A DNA stretch of 64,000 nucleotides from positions 22,449,989 to 22,513,988 of the forward strand of contig OX638132.1 in NCBI GenBank assembly GCA_951804985.1, read 5' to 3'. Both the position numbers and the translations under genes were made by a program. This DNA comes from Dryomyza anilis. Lineage: Eukaryota > Arthropoda > Insecta > Diptera > Dryomyzidae. This document shows, piece after piece, positions 1 through 11,407 of this stretch (position 1 is the first letter of the stretch; each line of letters begins with the position of its first letter). The notes under the pieces are model-generated. The model searched no databases, was not told the DNA's origin, and was given only the letters and a program-made list of their open reading frames with translations.

Positions 1-350
1 TTCGTATAGCATACGGATTTTTTAATCTGTGACGAAAACAGAAATATGCCTATACGAAATATTTATTGTATATTTTATAATGTATATCGTCGTTGTAGAA
101 CGAAAAGATGCATTTTTAAAGTTGAAATATCAACTAATAGATTTACATTTTCTTATCAATTCACAGATACATAAAGAAGTTTGTAAAACATATTTAGCAT
201 TTTGAAAATGTATTTGGTATTTTTGAATTGTCTCGTCAACATCACTTGATTTATACAATTATTTTTTATTAGTTAATTCTTTTTAAAATATAATTCAAAT
301 TTTTATCTTATTGGATTTTCTTTTTGTTAGTAAAATGTTGAAGAAATTGA

Positions 351-395
351 AAAATATGGAAAATATGGAAAATATGGAAAATATGGAAAATATAC
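351..395. repeat. 9-bp tandem repeat
   Basis: About five head-to-tail copies of AAAATATGG. This is a simple microsatellite-like run with no sign of function. Confidence 0.8.
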
Positions 396-889
396 TTAAA
401 TAACTTAAATACAATAAGTGTTCAAATTCTATTCGTTTTCATAATTAATATGCAGTTTAAGATATTTGTCTTCGATCTTTATTTAAAATTTAATAGATTA
501 AGATTAACATTTCTTGCATTGCTCTAGCAAATGATCATCACTAGTTTACATATATTGCAGTTCACAGAATTGTTGAATTTTAATTTCTTTGGCTTTTATG
601 GATGAAAATTGTACAAAATTCATGTTCTTTTTAATTCAGATCATATATCAGGTGAAGTCAATATGTTGCTTTTCATTGGTTTGTGGTCACGAAATTTCAA
701 ATTAAATTTTTTTCTTGACGTAATCAATTAAATAATTCATATAACACAATATTTTTACTAAAATAACAACAAACATTGTTTAAATTACGTATCCCACGTT
801 ACCCCAGTATCATAATTTGATCATAATTTAGCACCATATAAAAAATGTAAAATTATTTGAAAAATATGGAAATAAAGAAAATTTATACA

Positions 890-1003
890 AAAACCGAAAT
901 CAAAACCGAAACCGTAACCTGGAACCGGTATACCGAAACCGTTTCGTTATAAAAACTTAAAACCGAAACCGTAACCGAAACCGAAATCGAAACCGTTATT
1001 CGT
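890..1003. repeat. AACCGA-type degenerate hexamer repeat
   Basis: Repeated AACCGA/AACCGT units interrupted by AT-rich bases. On the minus strand it reads as a valine/serine-rich open frame (883-1071), which is a by-product of the repeat and not a gene. Confidence 0.75.
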
Positions 1004-1524
1004 TTAGGTTTCAATCCTTGATTTTTTAGTAAAAATATATACATATGTATGTAATTAATTTCAATCAACAATAATTTTTTGAAATATCTGAAGAAGCATG
1101 ATAAACATATATAATTTTGATATTTATTATGTTGTTATTTACATTTTACAATTTTTACACAATTTTAAACATTATATATATTTTTTATTTACATACTTTT
1201 CTACTTAATATAAACTAATATATACATATTGTAATAAAAACTTTTATATTATATATTTGTGAATGTTTGTATGTATTTATGTATGTATGTATGTTCCGAA
1301 TAGTCGTGAAAACGGCAGAACGAACGCTACATTAGATTTCATTGAAGTTCGTTCTGAATTTTCAGCAGCAATATTGTTCATGTGCTAATAATGTTAATTA
1401 CAAATAATATATTTAGGTAATAAATTATAATAATATTGTCATAAAACTTAATTAAAATTTCTATTGAATATCTATGACGAACATACTAAGCATATATAAC
1501 TTGGGGCTTCGTTATATTTTTTTT

Positions 1525-1884
1525 TTAATTTGCTATGGTACAATGTATTTTATTTTCACAATTTCGGCATAATAGAACTTCATGTGAATCAATAATTCGA
1601 CTGCAGTATTTGCAAAATGAATTTAAACATTCTGATTTCTCTAAACATAAGTTAGCTAAATATTTTCTATAAGAATCAGGATTAAAAGTGGTTATTGTTT
1701 TTAAATAAAATTTGGTTTCAATGTAATGTAGAATGTAATAGCCGCAAGCCCAAGCATCAGTTTGTTTTTGATTTAAATAAATAGTTTCCAAGTGTTGCCA
1801 CATTTTCTGTAATTCCACAATTTTTTCGTGTAATTTAGAATAAAATAAAATTATACTACAAAAGCAAAATTTTAAGAGTTTCAT
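1525..1884 (-). pseudogene. C-terminal fragment of a Ulp1/SENP-like (C48) cysteine protease, probably transposon-borne
   Basis: The 119-codon frame contains QTDAWACGYYILHYIE. The spacing Gln-x5-Cys followed by Gly-Tyr-Tyr matches the oxyanion Gln and catalytic Cys of Ulp1/SENP (C48) proteases. The catalytic His and Asp, which should lie further upstream, are not present in the frame. The C-terminal end holds two CxxC pairs (CKYC and CRNC), resembling a small zinc ribbon. C48 proteases fused to zinc-binding tails are known from several classes of insect DNA transposons, so I read this as the decayed tail of such an element. A host pseudogene is the alternative. No promoter or intron structure is visible, and the surroundings are repeat-rich. 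Confidence 0.5.
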
Positions 1885-2100
1885 GAATATTTCCAGATAG
1901 AAATATAAAACACTATCGCCTTGTTTTACATTAAAAGCTTATTATCATACAAAACTATAAAACGTAAGATCTTTATCAAAAATAAATAGTTACTTAAAAT
2001 TAAAATAAATTTCTTTTATTCTGTTTTTACTCTAAGGTGGCCAATTTCTGCCGAGAGATAGCGCTGTATAGAAAACAAGTTATTTTTTTAATTATTCAGT

Positions 2101-2165
2101 TGCGTTAGCACCAGCGATCTTTCGACTCGTACTTCACCGCCTTAACCATCTGAGCCACCGTCGCT
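2101..2165 (-). repeat. tRNA-like sequence (SINE head or tRNA pseudogene)
   Basis: The minus strand contains GGTGGCTCAGATGGTTAAG, a good match to a tRNA D-arm/A box, followed by GAGTCGAAAGATCGC at about the distance of a degenerate B box. The stems do not fold into a full cloverleaf. A tRNA-derived SINE head or a dead tRNA copy is likely; a working tRNA gene is not. Confidence 0.5.
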
Positions 2166-2640
2166 ATATACTAGATATAGGTAAATTAAAATGTGGTCAC
2201 ATAATATATTATTTATGAATTTTGAATTTAAAATGCAACTTCTAATTAATATTAGATATATTTTTAAATGGCCAATAGTGCCATCTTAGATCAGGAGCAC
2301 TTAAGTTCTCCTATTTATTTTTTTCATGGCTGTAACATTGAAAACGACACCGCTAAAAGGTTCAGACATTTGCTAAAAGATTCACCGTTGAATCTTTTTC
2401 ATGGTTGCGACATTGCATAACAACTGCGCTAAAAGGTTCATACATTTGCTAAAATATTCGCCTTCTTTATTAGATCAAAAATTACGGTATAAAAATATTT
2501 AATTGTTTTAAATAATTAAAATAAATAAATAATAATCATTGAAAGTTATATAAATACATATCAAAAAATTTGTTTTTTTTTTAAAGAAATACCTTCATCG
2601 TTAAAACCACATAAATGGCTTTTTAATAATTACATATTTG

Positions 2641-4830
2641 GACCCATTTTTCACCATGAAGGACCCTGAAAAAAGCATGATTTTTTAAAATAGTCGTTAG
2701 CTTATCCTTTTATCAACAAAATATCAAAAAATCTCGAGGTGATTTTATATTTTAAGTTTCAATAAATGCATTTTTTTCCTTCTGCGACTGCAAAATTTTT
2801 CATCTTTGGACCCATTTTTCACCATGATGGACCCTGAAAATAGTACGATTTTTTAAAATAATTGTTAGCTTATCCTATTATTTACAAAATATCAAAAAAT
2901 CTCGAGCTGATTTTATATTTTAAGTTTCAATAAATGCATTTTTTTCATTCTGCGACTGCAAAATTTTTCATTTTTGGACCCATTTTTCACCATGATGGAC
3001 CCTGAAAATAGTACGATTTTTGAAAATAATCGTTAGTTTATCCTATTATCTACAAAATATCAAAAAATCTCGAGGTGGTTTTTTGTTTTAAGCGTTTTTT
3101 TTAATTTTCAATAAATGCATTTTTTTCATATTGCGACTGCAAAATTTTCCATCTTTGGACCGAATTTTCACCATGATGGACCCTGAAAATAGTACAATTT
3201 TTTTAACCAATCGTTAGATTATCCTATTATCTACAAAATATCATAAAATCTCGAGGTGGTTTTTTATTTTAAGCGTTTTTTTTTAAGTTTTAATAAATGC
3301 ATTTTTTCCATACTGCGACTGAAAAATTGTCAATCTTTGGACCCACTTTTCACCATGAAGGACCCTGAATAAAAAGTGGGCTAGTACGATTTTTGAAAAT
3401 AATCGTTAGTTTATCCTATTATCTGCAATATATCAAAAAATCTCGAGGTGGTTTTTTGTTTTAAGCGTTTTTTTTAAGTTTCAATAAAAGCATTTTTTTC
3501 AGACTGCAACTGAAAAATTGTCCATATTTGGACCCATTTTTCACCATGAAAGACCCTGAATAAAAAGTGGGCTAGTACGATTTTTGAAAATAATCGTTAG
3601 TTTATCATATTATCTACAAAATATCAAAAAATCTCGAGGTGGTTTTTTATTTTAAGCGTTTTTTTTAAGTTTTAATAAATGCATTTTTTCCATACTGCGA
3701 CTGAAAAATTGTCAATCTTTAGACCCATTTTTCACCACGAAGGACCCTGAATAAAAAGTGGGCTAGTACGATTTTTGAAAATAATCGTTAGTTTATCATA
3801 TTATCTACAAAATATCAAAAAATCTCGAGGTGGTTTTTTATTTTAAGCGTTTTTTTTAAGTTTTAATAAATGCATTTTTTCCATACTGCGACTGAAAAAT
3901 TGTCAATCTTTAGACCCATTTTTCACCATGAAGGACCCTGAATAAAAAGTGGGCTAGTACGATTTTTGAAAATAATCGTTAGTTTATCATATTATCTACA
4001 AAATATCAAAAAATCTCGAGGTGGTTTTTTATTTTAAGCGTTTTTTTAAGTTTTAATAAATGCATTTTTTCCATACTGCGACTGAAAAATTGTCAATCTT
4101 TAGACCCATTTTTCACCACGAAGGACCCTGAATAAAAGTGGGCTAGTACGATTTTTGAAAATAATCGTTAGTTTATCCTATTATCTACAAAATATCAAAA
4201 AATCTCGAGGTGGTTTTTTGTTTTAAGCGTTTTTTTAAAGTTTCAATAAATGCATTTTTTTCATATTGCGACTGCAAAATTTTCCATCTTTGGACCGATT
4301 TTTCACCATGATGGACCCTGAAAATAGTACAATTTTTTTAAATAATCGTTAGCTTATCCTATTATCTACAAAATATCAAAAAATCTCGAGGTGGTTTTTT
4401 ATTTTAAGCGTTTTTTTAAAGTTTTAATAAATGCATTTTTTCCATACTGCGACTGAAAAATTGTCAATCTTTAGACCCATTTTTCACCACGAAGGACCCT
4501 GAATAAAAAGTGGGCTAGTACGATTTTTGAAAATAATCGTTAGTTTATCCTATTATCTACAAAATATCAAAAAATCTCGAGGTGGTTTTTTATTTTAAGC
4601 GTTTTTTTTAAGTTTTAATAAATGCATTTTTTTCCATACTGCGACTGAAAAATTGTCAATCTTTAGACCCATTTTTCACCATGAAGGACCCTGAATAAAA
4701 AGTGGGCTTGTACGATTTTTGAAAATAATCGTTAGTTTATCCTATTATCTACAAAATATCAAAAAATCTCGAGGTGGTTTTTTATTTTAAGCGTTTTTTT
4801 TAAGTTTCAAGAAATGCATTTTTACATTTT
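2641..4830. repeat. Satellite: about 12 tandem units of 168-192 bp
   Basis: Each unit begins with GACCCATTTTTCACCATGA and carries a central CTCGAG with flanking T-rich tracts. Unit starts fall near 2641, 2809, 2977, 3158, 3340, 3531, 3722, 3913, 4103, 4293, 4474 and 4666. The first two periods are 168 bp, the next two 181-182 bp and the rest mostly 190-192 bp. The growth comes partly from an added block containing AAAAAGTGGGCTAGTACG and partly from longer T tracts. A divergent partial unit follows at about 4840-4980. No coding potential is seen. It is not CRISPR-like, because there are no distinct spacers. Confidence 0.93.
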
Positions 4831-5323
4831 AAATTGAAATAAATTCCCCTTTTAAAAACGCCATTTTTGGCATGATAGGAGCGCATATTGGTACAAGATT
4901 TTGATATTGAAATTAGCTGGAGCAATTTTATTTAACTTACATTCAAATATTATGGTGCTGTTTTCATTTTAAGCGTTTTGAGGCTGACAATGAATTTAAA
5001 AATAATAGAATTAGTATGGCAACATTTTAAGTATATGTATGTTTGGCATTACGAAATCACAGTTAAAAACCAACGCTGCCTACTATTAGCACTCAATAAC
5101 ACTCACATTAATACTTTTAATATAATTCAAAAGTTCTATTTGGTGGATGAATTTGTTTAAGTACCGCCAATCACTGTTGTGAAATATCCAATCAATCCAT
5201 AATTCACTGAACTCAAAATAGGAACAATAAAGGGACGCTACAAAAGTAGAGCGACAAGGACAGCAAACCACGCCATATTTCTTGCCGCTCTTTTGACATT
5301 TCTCTTCAGTAAGGTTTGCCATA

Positions 5324-6088
5324 TCATGCCACTAAAACCGCTTGACCACCAGAAGCGTCGTATGTTCATGAATTGGGCTGGGTGGGGGGCCGTACTTCTT
5401 CCGTGATGATCAAAACCGGCACGTTACTGTGTTACTGTTCAATGATAACCGAATATTTTTGGCCCCAATTGGATGATATGGACTTGGAGGACATGTGGTT
5501 CCAACAGGACGGCGCCACAAGCCACACAGCAAATGCCACAATCAATTTATTGGAAACCAAGTTTGGAGAACGTGTTATCTCACTAAATGGTCCAGTCGAT
5601 TGGCCGTGCGATCGGTCGTGCGATTTGACGCCGTTAGGCTATTTCCTGTGGGGCTACGTCAAGTCTATGGTCTATGCCAACGATTGATGAACTTCGTACG
5701 AATATCGAACGTTGTAGCGAACGCGTTGCGTCGCAATGAAAGATTATATTTAAAAAAAAGACTATTTATTTAATTTTATTTGAGACGTGTGCTCAAAGCT
5801 GTGATTCGTACAAGAATGAATTATTTTAAAATATTTTCACAATCAAAATATTTTAAACTGAACAATTAATAAAAAGTAATTTGATTTAACATTTTTAATA
5901 CAAACAGGCATTTTAGTTAAAAGTATATAATTTAAATAAACGTATTAATACCTGCTCGTTACAACGTGAAATTGCAGCAGTATCGGCCGATTTATGCTTG
6001 AAAACCGTCGATAATTGGGTTCAGCGTCTGGACTTCTGCAAGCGTGCCCGTGATGGCCATGCAAAAGAAATCGAGTTCCATACATAAT
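5324..6088 (+). mobile_element. Degenerate Tc1/mariner (IS630)-type transposase, internally deleted and interrupted
   Basis: The remnant starts with a frame reading LKPLDHQKRRMFMNWA near 5330, jumps to GGPYFFRDDQNRHVTV near 5385, then changes frame to MWFQQDGATSHTANAT and CDLTPLGYFLWGYVKS (5493-5665). The QQDGA aspartate is the second residue of the DDE/D triad. The third should lie in the DLTPLDYFLW motif but is Gly here, and the first falls in the deleted part. After TIDELRTNIERC (about 5685-5720) the frame is broken by roughly 230 bp of AT-rich sequence. The C-terminal end then resumes at about 5958-6088 with NWVQRLDFCKRARDGHAKEI and a stop. It is a dead copy. Confidence 0.85.
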
Positions 6089-7654
6089 GGTATCGAACGT
6101 ACTTTTACAGGAATAAAGAATTTCATTGATATCCAAAAACTTTTGTATCGCTACAAAAAAAAAACTTTAGATGAAAATAAAATTATTAAATATAAATAAA
6201 AGATGTATAATAAAAAAATAATATTTTAAGTTTATAATTATTTAATATAAATTAAAAAAAGATATAAAAATGTATATGGTGTAAAAAAATTATTAGCACT
6301 AAATTTACTTTTTTAACATTAATATGAAATGTAAACATCAATATGTTTACATGTAAATAAAATGTTTTTCACATTCAAACATATATATATTGGCAAGAAC
6401 GCCGAAAATTATTCATTCTGAACATAAATATATTTGAACGAAAACAAAAATATGTTTGGCTGTTATTATAATAGTGTTTGGCAATTCAATAATATTTTTA
6501 TTTGCATATAAAGCTTCAAAGATATATGTAATGACTGCAAAATTATGTTTGTGAGAGCGTGTATTAATAACTTTTGCAATGATAAAAAGTCAACGTTATG
6601 AGTCTAAATTTTTTCAAAAATTAATTTGATTGTCTTTTGCATTTATGTTTAACATTTACATATATATTGGAATTCATTTAATTTGGTTTCATTTAACTAG
6701 AGTTTAGATCAGAATTCTTTGAAAAGAATAGATTAGGTTGCCTTTCGTGGATTTTAAATTAGGATTACTCTAGACTAAATAAAAAAAAATAGGATGGCAG
6801 AATCATTTCAGGTAACCGTTAGTAGGGAGGTGTTATTATATTCTGATAAGTGACGAATGCAAAATATGTAATTCATAGACTTTTTCTTGGAATTTTTCTT
6901 GGAGCAAGTTGTTGGTTTGTCAGGTATTTAGAAAATTCCAAGAAGCAGTGGAGGAGTGAACAGATATAAAAAAGATTGAGAGTGTGAATGAAAAATAATG
7001 AATTGTTAAAACAAAAATATTAAAATTCAAAATTTTAATAAATATACACAAAATTAAAAAAAAAAAACTTTTTATTTTAATAATTTCACGCACCGATTAA
7101 CATATTTACCGAATTGAAGTAAAATGGCTCCATAGAAAATAATTCTTTCACGTTAACGCAAATTTCTTTTAAATTGTTGATTTAAAGAAAATGTTTGTTG
7201 ATTACAAAAAAAAAAATGGATTTATTTAAAGAAATACATATATTCTATGGAGCTGAATAATTTACATTAATACTTGAAATAGATAAATAGTTTTTTGGGT
7301 GCGCAAAGAAAAAAAGCAACAGTTTTAACTGTTAATTCAACAGTAAATACATTTATTATATATCAAGAGCGTAAGCATTCTTAAAACGAAAGTTGTTGAA
7401 TTGTTGTGTATGAAATGACTAATAAAAATTGTTGTTAAGAGTTACAAAATAGTTGCCATAACAAATTGTAGTTTTTAGAAATATATACAACAATTTCTGA
7501 TCGATGAATTCAATATTTACAGCAAGTGATAACAAATATTAACAAATAAAATGTGAAAAATATTAATTTGTTAGTTTAATACTACCGCAAAGATATTATA
7601 GTATTTATCATAAGTTTTCAAACTTTTGTTTATATTTTTATGTAGTCTTATCTC
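6089..7654. other. AT-rich intergenic stretch with dispersed repeat pieces
   Basis: No gene is seen. About 6360-6560 resembles repeats elsewhere in the window: the piece TGCAAAATTATGTTTG recurs near 27,900, and a related piece lies at 32,950. It ends in GAGAGCGTG followed by TA. About 6565-6630 shares GCAATGA-AAAAGT-AACGTT-TGAGTCTAAA with 15,332-15,365. Confidence 0.5.
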
Positions 7655-9960
7655 GTGTCAGGGGTTTAATAACAGGGATTGTTCTCTTCACTAGGAAAAG
7701 AATAATGACAGGATTATCTCTACCAGTACTTAAGGGTGTCACTATTCCTCTGTCTAACGAAGTAAAATATCTGGGCTTAACTCTAGATAGTAAACTACTT
7801 TGGACAAAACAACAAAATAAAATTTCGCGAGCATTGAATGCCTTCTGGCAATGCAGAGGATTTTTTGGGATGACATGTGGACTATTGCCGAGCAAAACCT
7901 TATGGATTTACACGGCAATGATAAGACCGATGATATCATATGCATCGGTTGTCTGGTGGAACAAGCTGTCGCGAAAGTGCGTGACAACTAGTCTTGCCAA
8001 GATTCAGAGAATCGTATGTTTTGGTGTTACGGGTGCCTTTCCCACTACACCTGGTCCAGCACTGAATGCAATCTTAAACGTACCACCACTTGACATCTTC
8101 ATCAGAGGCGAAGCCATGAAAGGCTGCTGTAGACTAAAACGAGGTGGTTTCTGGTTTAATGTTCCCTGGAATATCTCTGACATTGCACTTGACACTCCAT
8201 TAGACACCTGTCTACTGGAGATGCCCTCTGATGCAATGATAACAGAAATATTATCAGGGATCTGGTGATGGAGTGTTTGTGGAACCGGATGACCGCAGAC
8301 TTCACTTCGCCTTAGGCGACAATGCCTCGGTATTTCAAGCCGAAGTTTATGTTATACTTATGGCTATGGACTACATTGCGGATAATAGATGGCAGAACAG
8401 AGCTATATCAGTTTGCAGCGATAGTCAGGCTGCTCTTATGGCTTTGAACAACCCGGTCATCACATCCAAAATTGTACGTCAATGCAGATCACGTCTCAAT
8501 TGTGTTGGTAAATACAATACACTGAAACTGATTTGGGTGCCGGGCCATAAAGGAGTTTTGGGCAATAAAACATCTGACGAACTAGCACACGCTGGATCTG
8601 AGGATAATCCATTTGGACCAGAACCTGTGCTTGGACTACCTGCATCTACGGGAAAATTCGCCATCATCTCTCTGCACACAAGAGCAGATGGCTGAATAAG
8701 ACGAAATGCAGATTCTCCAAGCTCATGACACCGACGATAACCAAAAGATCGACCTCGTTTCTACTTTCCTTAAGTACACTCTAAAAAATGAATGTTTATA
8801 AAATACTTGGGAAGCTATCGGTTATTTCTGGTAAACACATGTTGGGTGGCAGAAATATTTATTGTTAGTCGTAAATTATAATGGCTTATTGCAAACAATT
8901 ACAAAATATTAGTGCTTGAACAAAACAATATCTAATTACTTAAAAACATTTAAAATATTTACCAAGAATACTCTATAAAAGTCACTTCAATTATTACTCC
9001 CAAACACTCATTTGTTACCAGTAAATAATGAAAGTGTTTAAGATAAGTAATAAATACATGACATTTCTTTGGGACAATCACTAAGTGTTTCCCAGAACGC
9101 AATCTATTTTAAAATTGTTTGCCCTAAATAGCTTCGCGGAAATATGCTACATTGAAAGTGTTTGCCCAAAAATCGTACAGCTTGTCACAAAAGATGCATC
9201 ACTTGAACAATTGAACTTATCCGTGTCATGCAACACTTGCACGAATGCTTCTTTTGTCGAATAAGAAGCAACCTTTTCTTATTGTGCGACATCTGAAGCT
9301 AATTATTATCATCTATCGCCACTGCCATCAATTCATCATAATCGGTCTTCACATCATCCAAAACAGATAATGCAGAAACACTGCCGCAATTCTGTGCAAA
9401 TCATCTGACGAAAACCCAGTCTGTTTAGATGACTTTTTAAGACGTGTCCAATGTAAAGGATCCAACGAAATAAAAGGATTACTTTCGCCAGACGTTCGTT
9501 TACGCGACTTGTCGAATAATCTACCCTGAAATTCTGCATTATTCGACATGTCGCGTAAATGATAGGCTGCCGCAATAAATGAGCTTGCAACCACTTTAGT
9601 GTTTGTTTGATAAAGTGTTGGGAACGATATTTTTTTTGTGTGTAGAAAGGAGTGTAGAAAACTGACGGGACTTCTAACGGGACACAACGCATGTGAAAAA
9701 CATGCAATCGGCCTGGCCGAAAGTGCCTTATGTTCTGCCTGCTTCGTAGAAACTGGCACCACAGAGCACTATCTGTGTGACTGTCCAGCATTTTCTAGAA
9801 TTAGAAGGCAGATCTTTGGCACAGACGTGATGAGAGAGGATCAGCTTCACTCTTTATCACACAATAGCCTTCTTAAATTCAATAATGAATCTAAGAAGTA
9901 TCATTAAAAACCAGGGAACTGGGTCACTGCACAATGGATATAACCCTGTCTGAGTGCTGT
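7655..9960 (+). mobile_element. 3' half of a non-LTR retrotransposon (RT C-terminus, RNase H, C-terminal zinc knuckle), dead
   Basis: The frame from about 7655 to 8268 is the C-terminal part of a LINE reverse transcriptase, including YLGLTLDSKLLW and the thumb region ending near LEMPSDAM. A frameshift at about 8268-8273 leads into an RNase H domain (about 8250-8695) with FQAEVY, CSDSQAA and WVPGHKGVLGNK. The Asp expected in the first RNase H strand is replaced (YYQGSGDG). The sequence then continues through about 8700-8776, is interrupted by the insertion at 8777-9642, and resumes with RKECRKLTGLLTGH and a C-x2-C...H-x4-C knuckle (CSACFVETGTTEHYLCDC) to a stop at 9907. The RNase H places it nearer I/LOA/R1-type families than Jockey. 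The 5' part is missing. Confidence 0.88.
8777..9642. mobile_element. TA-flanked TIR DNA element inserted in the retrotransposon
   Basis: The left end after TA is CACTCTAAAAAATGAATG and the right end reads CACACAAAAAAAATATCG on the opposite strand, so the termini are imperfect inverted repeats. Both sides carry TA. Taking out this block with one TA rejoins the host frame as LSLS then RKECRK, as expected for the retrotransposon family. The interior repeats AAACACT/AGTGTTT many times near both ends. A minus-strand open frame at about 9350-9620 includes LHWTRLKKSSKQTGFSSDD and SNNAEFQGRLFD; I do not recognise it. The length is 866 bp. Confidence 0.8.
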
Positions 9961-10229
9961 GGCTCTATTTTTATCCCACAAAAAAATGGGTTTAGTATTT
10001 GCTGAGAATTTGCCACCAGCTACACACATATTAAATTTTACCAAATTTGCAGATGGTAAATCCCATTAAATAGTTGTCAACATCATTTTTGGTATGAAAT
10101 TTGATATTTACTCAGTTATTATTGTTTCTCCCTCCAATCAATTTAAAAATATATGATACGCAAAATTTTGCAATATTTGTCTATGTATTGAAGCAGTAAT
10201 ATCAACGAATTGTATGATGGAAACGCATG

Positions 10230-10246
10230 GCCTCCGTGGCGCAATT

Positions 10247-10286
<40 letters not shown>

Positions 10287-10303
10287 GAGTCCACCCGGGG
10301 GCG
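10230..10303 (+). tRNA. tRNA-Asn (anticodon GTT)
   Basis: A complete cloverleaf: acceptor GCCTCCG pairs with CGGGGGC, followed by discriminator G. The D-arm is GGCGCAATTGGTTAGCGC, the anticodon stem-loop is TTCGGCTGTTAACCGAA with GTT, and the T-arm is GGTGGTTCGAGTCCACC. There is no intron. A run of seven T residues about 5 bases downstream would stop RNA polymerase III. It reads as a normal working insect tRNA-Asn gene. Confidence 0.97.
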
Positions 10304-10309
10304 ATTATT

Positions 10310-11407
10310 TTTTTGTTATTATTTTGTATGGTACAGTTTTATTTTTTAGTTATTTTGTTTGGTACAGTTTTATAAAAAAAATTAATTTACTTTGAAATTA
10401 AAAAACATTTGATACCATAGTTAATATGTGCTAAAGTAATTAATTCACGCAGTAAAACTAATCTTGACAATTTCTAATTAATAAAAACCATTCCCTGCGG
10501 AACTAATAGCTATTTCGGTATTATTTTAGACTTTGGTCTAAGGCCACAACATGGAATTCCATACATTAAATATATTAAAATGAGTCTGATACGATAAGTC
10601 GAAATTTAAAATATCGAAATTTAAAATATCGAAATTAAAAATACCGCAGGAAAAAATGTAGATAATAAAAATACGGAAACATAAAAAAATCAAAAGCATA
10701 AAGGTCTAAAAATGTAGAGATATACAATTCCATTGAAATCGAAGAGGGTGAGCAGCAACCCCTCGTCGATTTGGTGTGGACTGAATGGCACAAATACAAT
10801 TTAATATTTTGTATTTAAAAATATTATATTATTTCTGTAGTTTCATAATATTTCGATATTTTCTAGCTTTAATATATTTTCGACATTTCTTTGTTTCGAC
10901 CAAATATTATTTCAGCATTTAGCCTTAGCTTTTAAAATTTCGTCATTTTTCAGTTTTGACATATTTTTTGACAGATAGTACGGATCCCCATTTAAATACA
11001 TATTGGAACATAACTAAATTATCCTTGCTTATCCACTCAAATCCTTCAAATAATACTTAGTATTTTATGAAGTACATCTTCTAAAGAAAAAGTAGCCCCG
11101 GTCATGTTAGTAATTTGTCAAAAATAAATATCGGCTCTGGATTTTAGAAATAACTTGGCAAAAACTCTAATTTTTTATTCTTATTTGTGCATTTTTTGTA
11201 AATTTATTTATTAGCAAAATTGACATTTTTTCATCAAAAATCTTTTAAAATTGTAAAAAAAATTCCGATTATAAAAATTTGGTTTTTGAAATGATCTAAA
11301 GAAAAAACGGCTCACACTTGAGAAAATAGCTTTTTACTTTTAAATATTTCAACATGGAAAAAAGATTTTTTCCTCTTTGAAGACTTTACTTCACATATTT
11401 ATACATA
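10310..11407. other. AT-rich intergenic stretch
   Basis: No gene is seen. It contains a short tandem run of TCGAAATTTAAAATA near 10,600-10,645 and otherwise low-complexity sequence. Confidence 0.5.

Larger units (their letters stand above)
1..1524. other. AT-rich non-coding stretch
   Basis: No convincing gene is seen. The stretch is AT-rich, with a short 9-bp tandem repeat near 351-395 and an AACCGA-type repeat near 890-1003, each listed separately. Confidence 0.5.

Noticed and set aside
890..1003. AACCGA-type repeat as telomeric DNA
   Set aside because: Flies lack simple telomerase repeats, the array is short and degenerate, and genes follow on one side only.
2641..4830. Regular repeat array that could suggest CRISPR
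   Set aside because: Repeats are contiguous 168-192 bp units without unique spacers, in a eukaryotic genome. It is a satellite.
5086..5322. Minus-strand frame with YGVVCCPCRST and CSYFEF resembling the start of a THAP domain
   Set aside because: Cysteine spacing and the later Cys-His pair do not fit, and the frame overlaps the transposase remnant border. Too weak to call.
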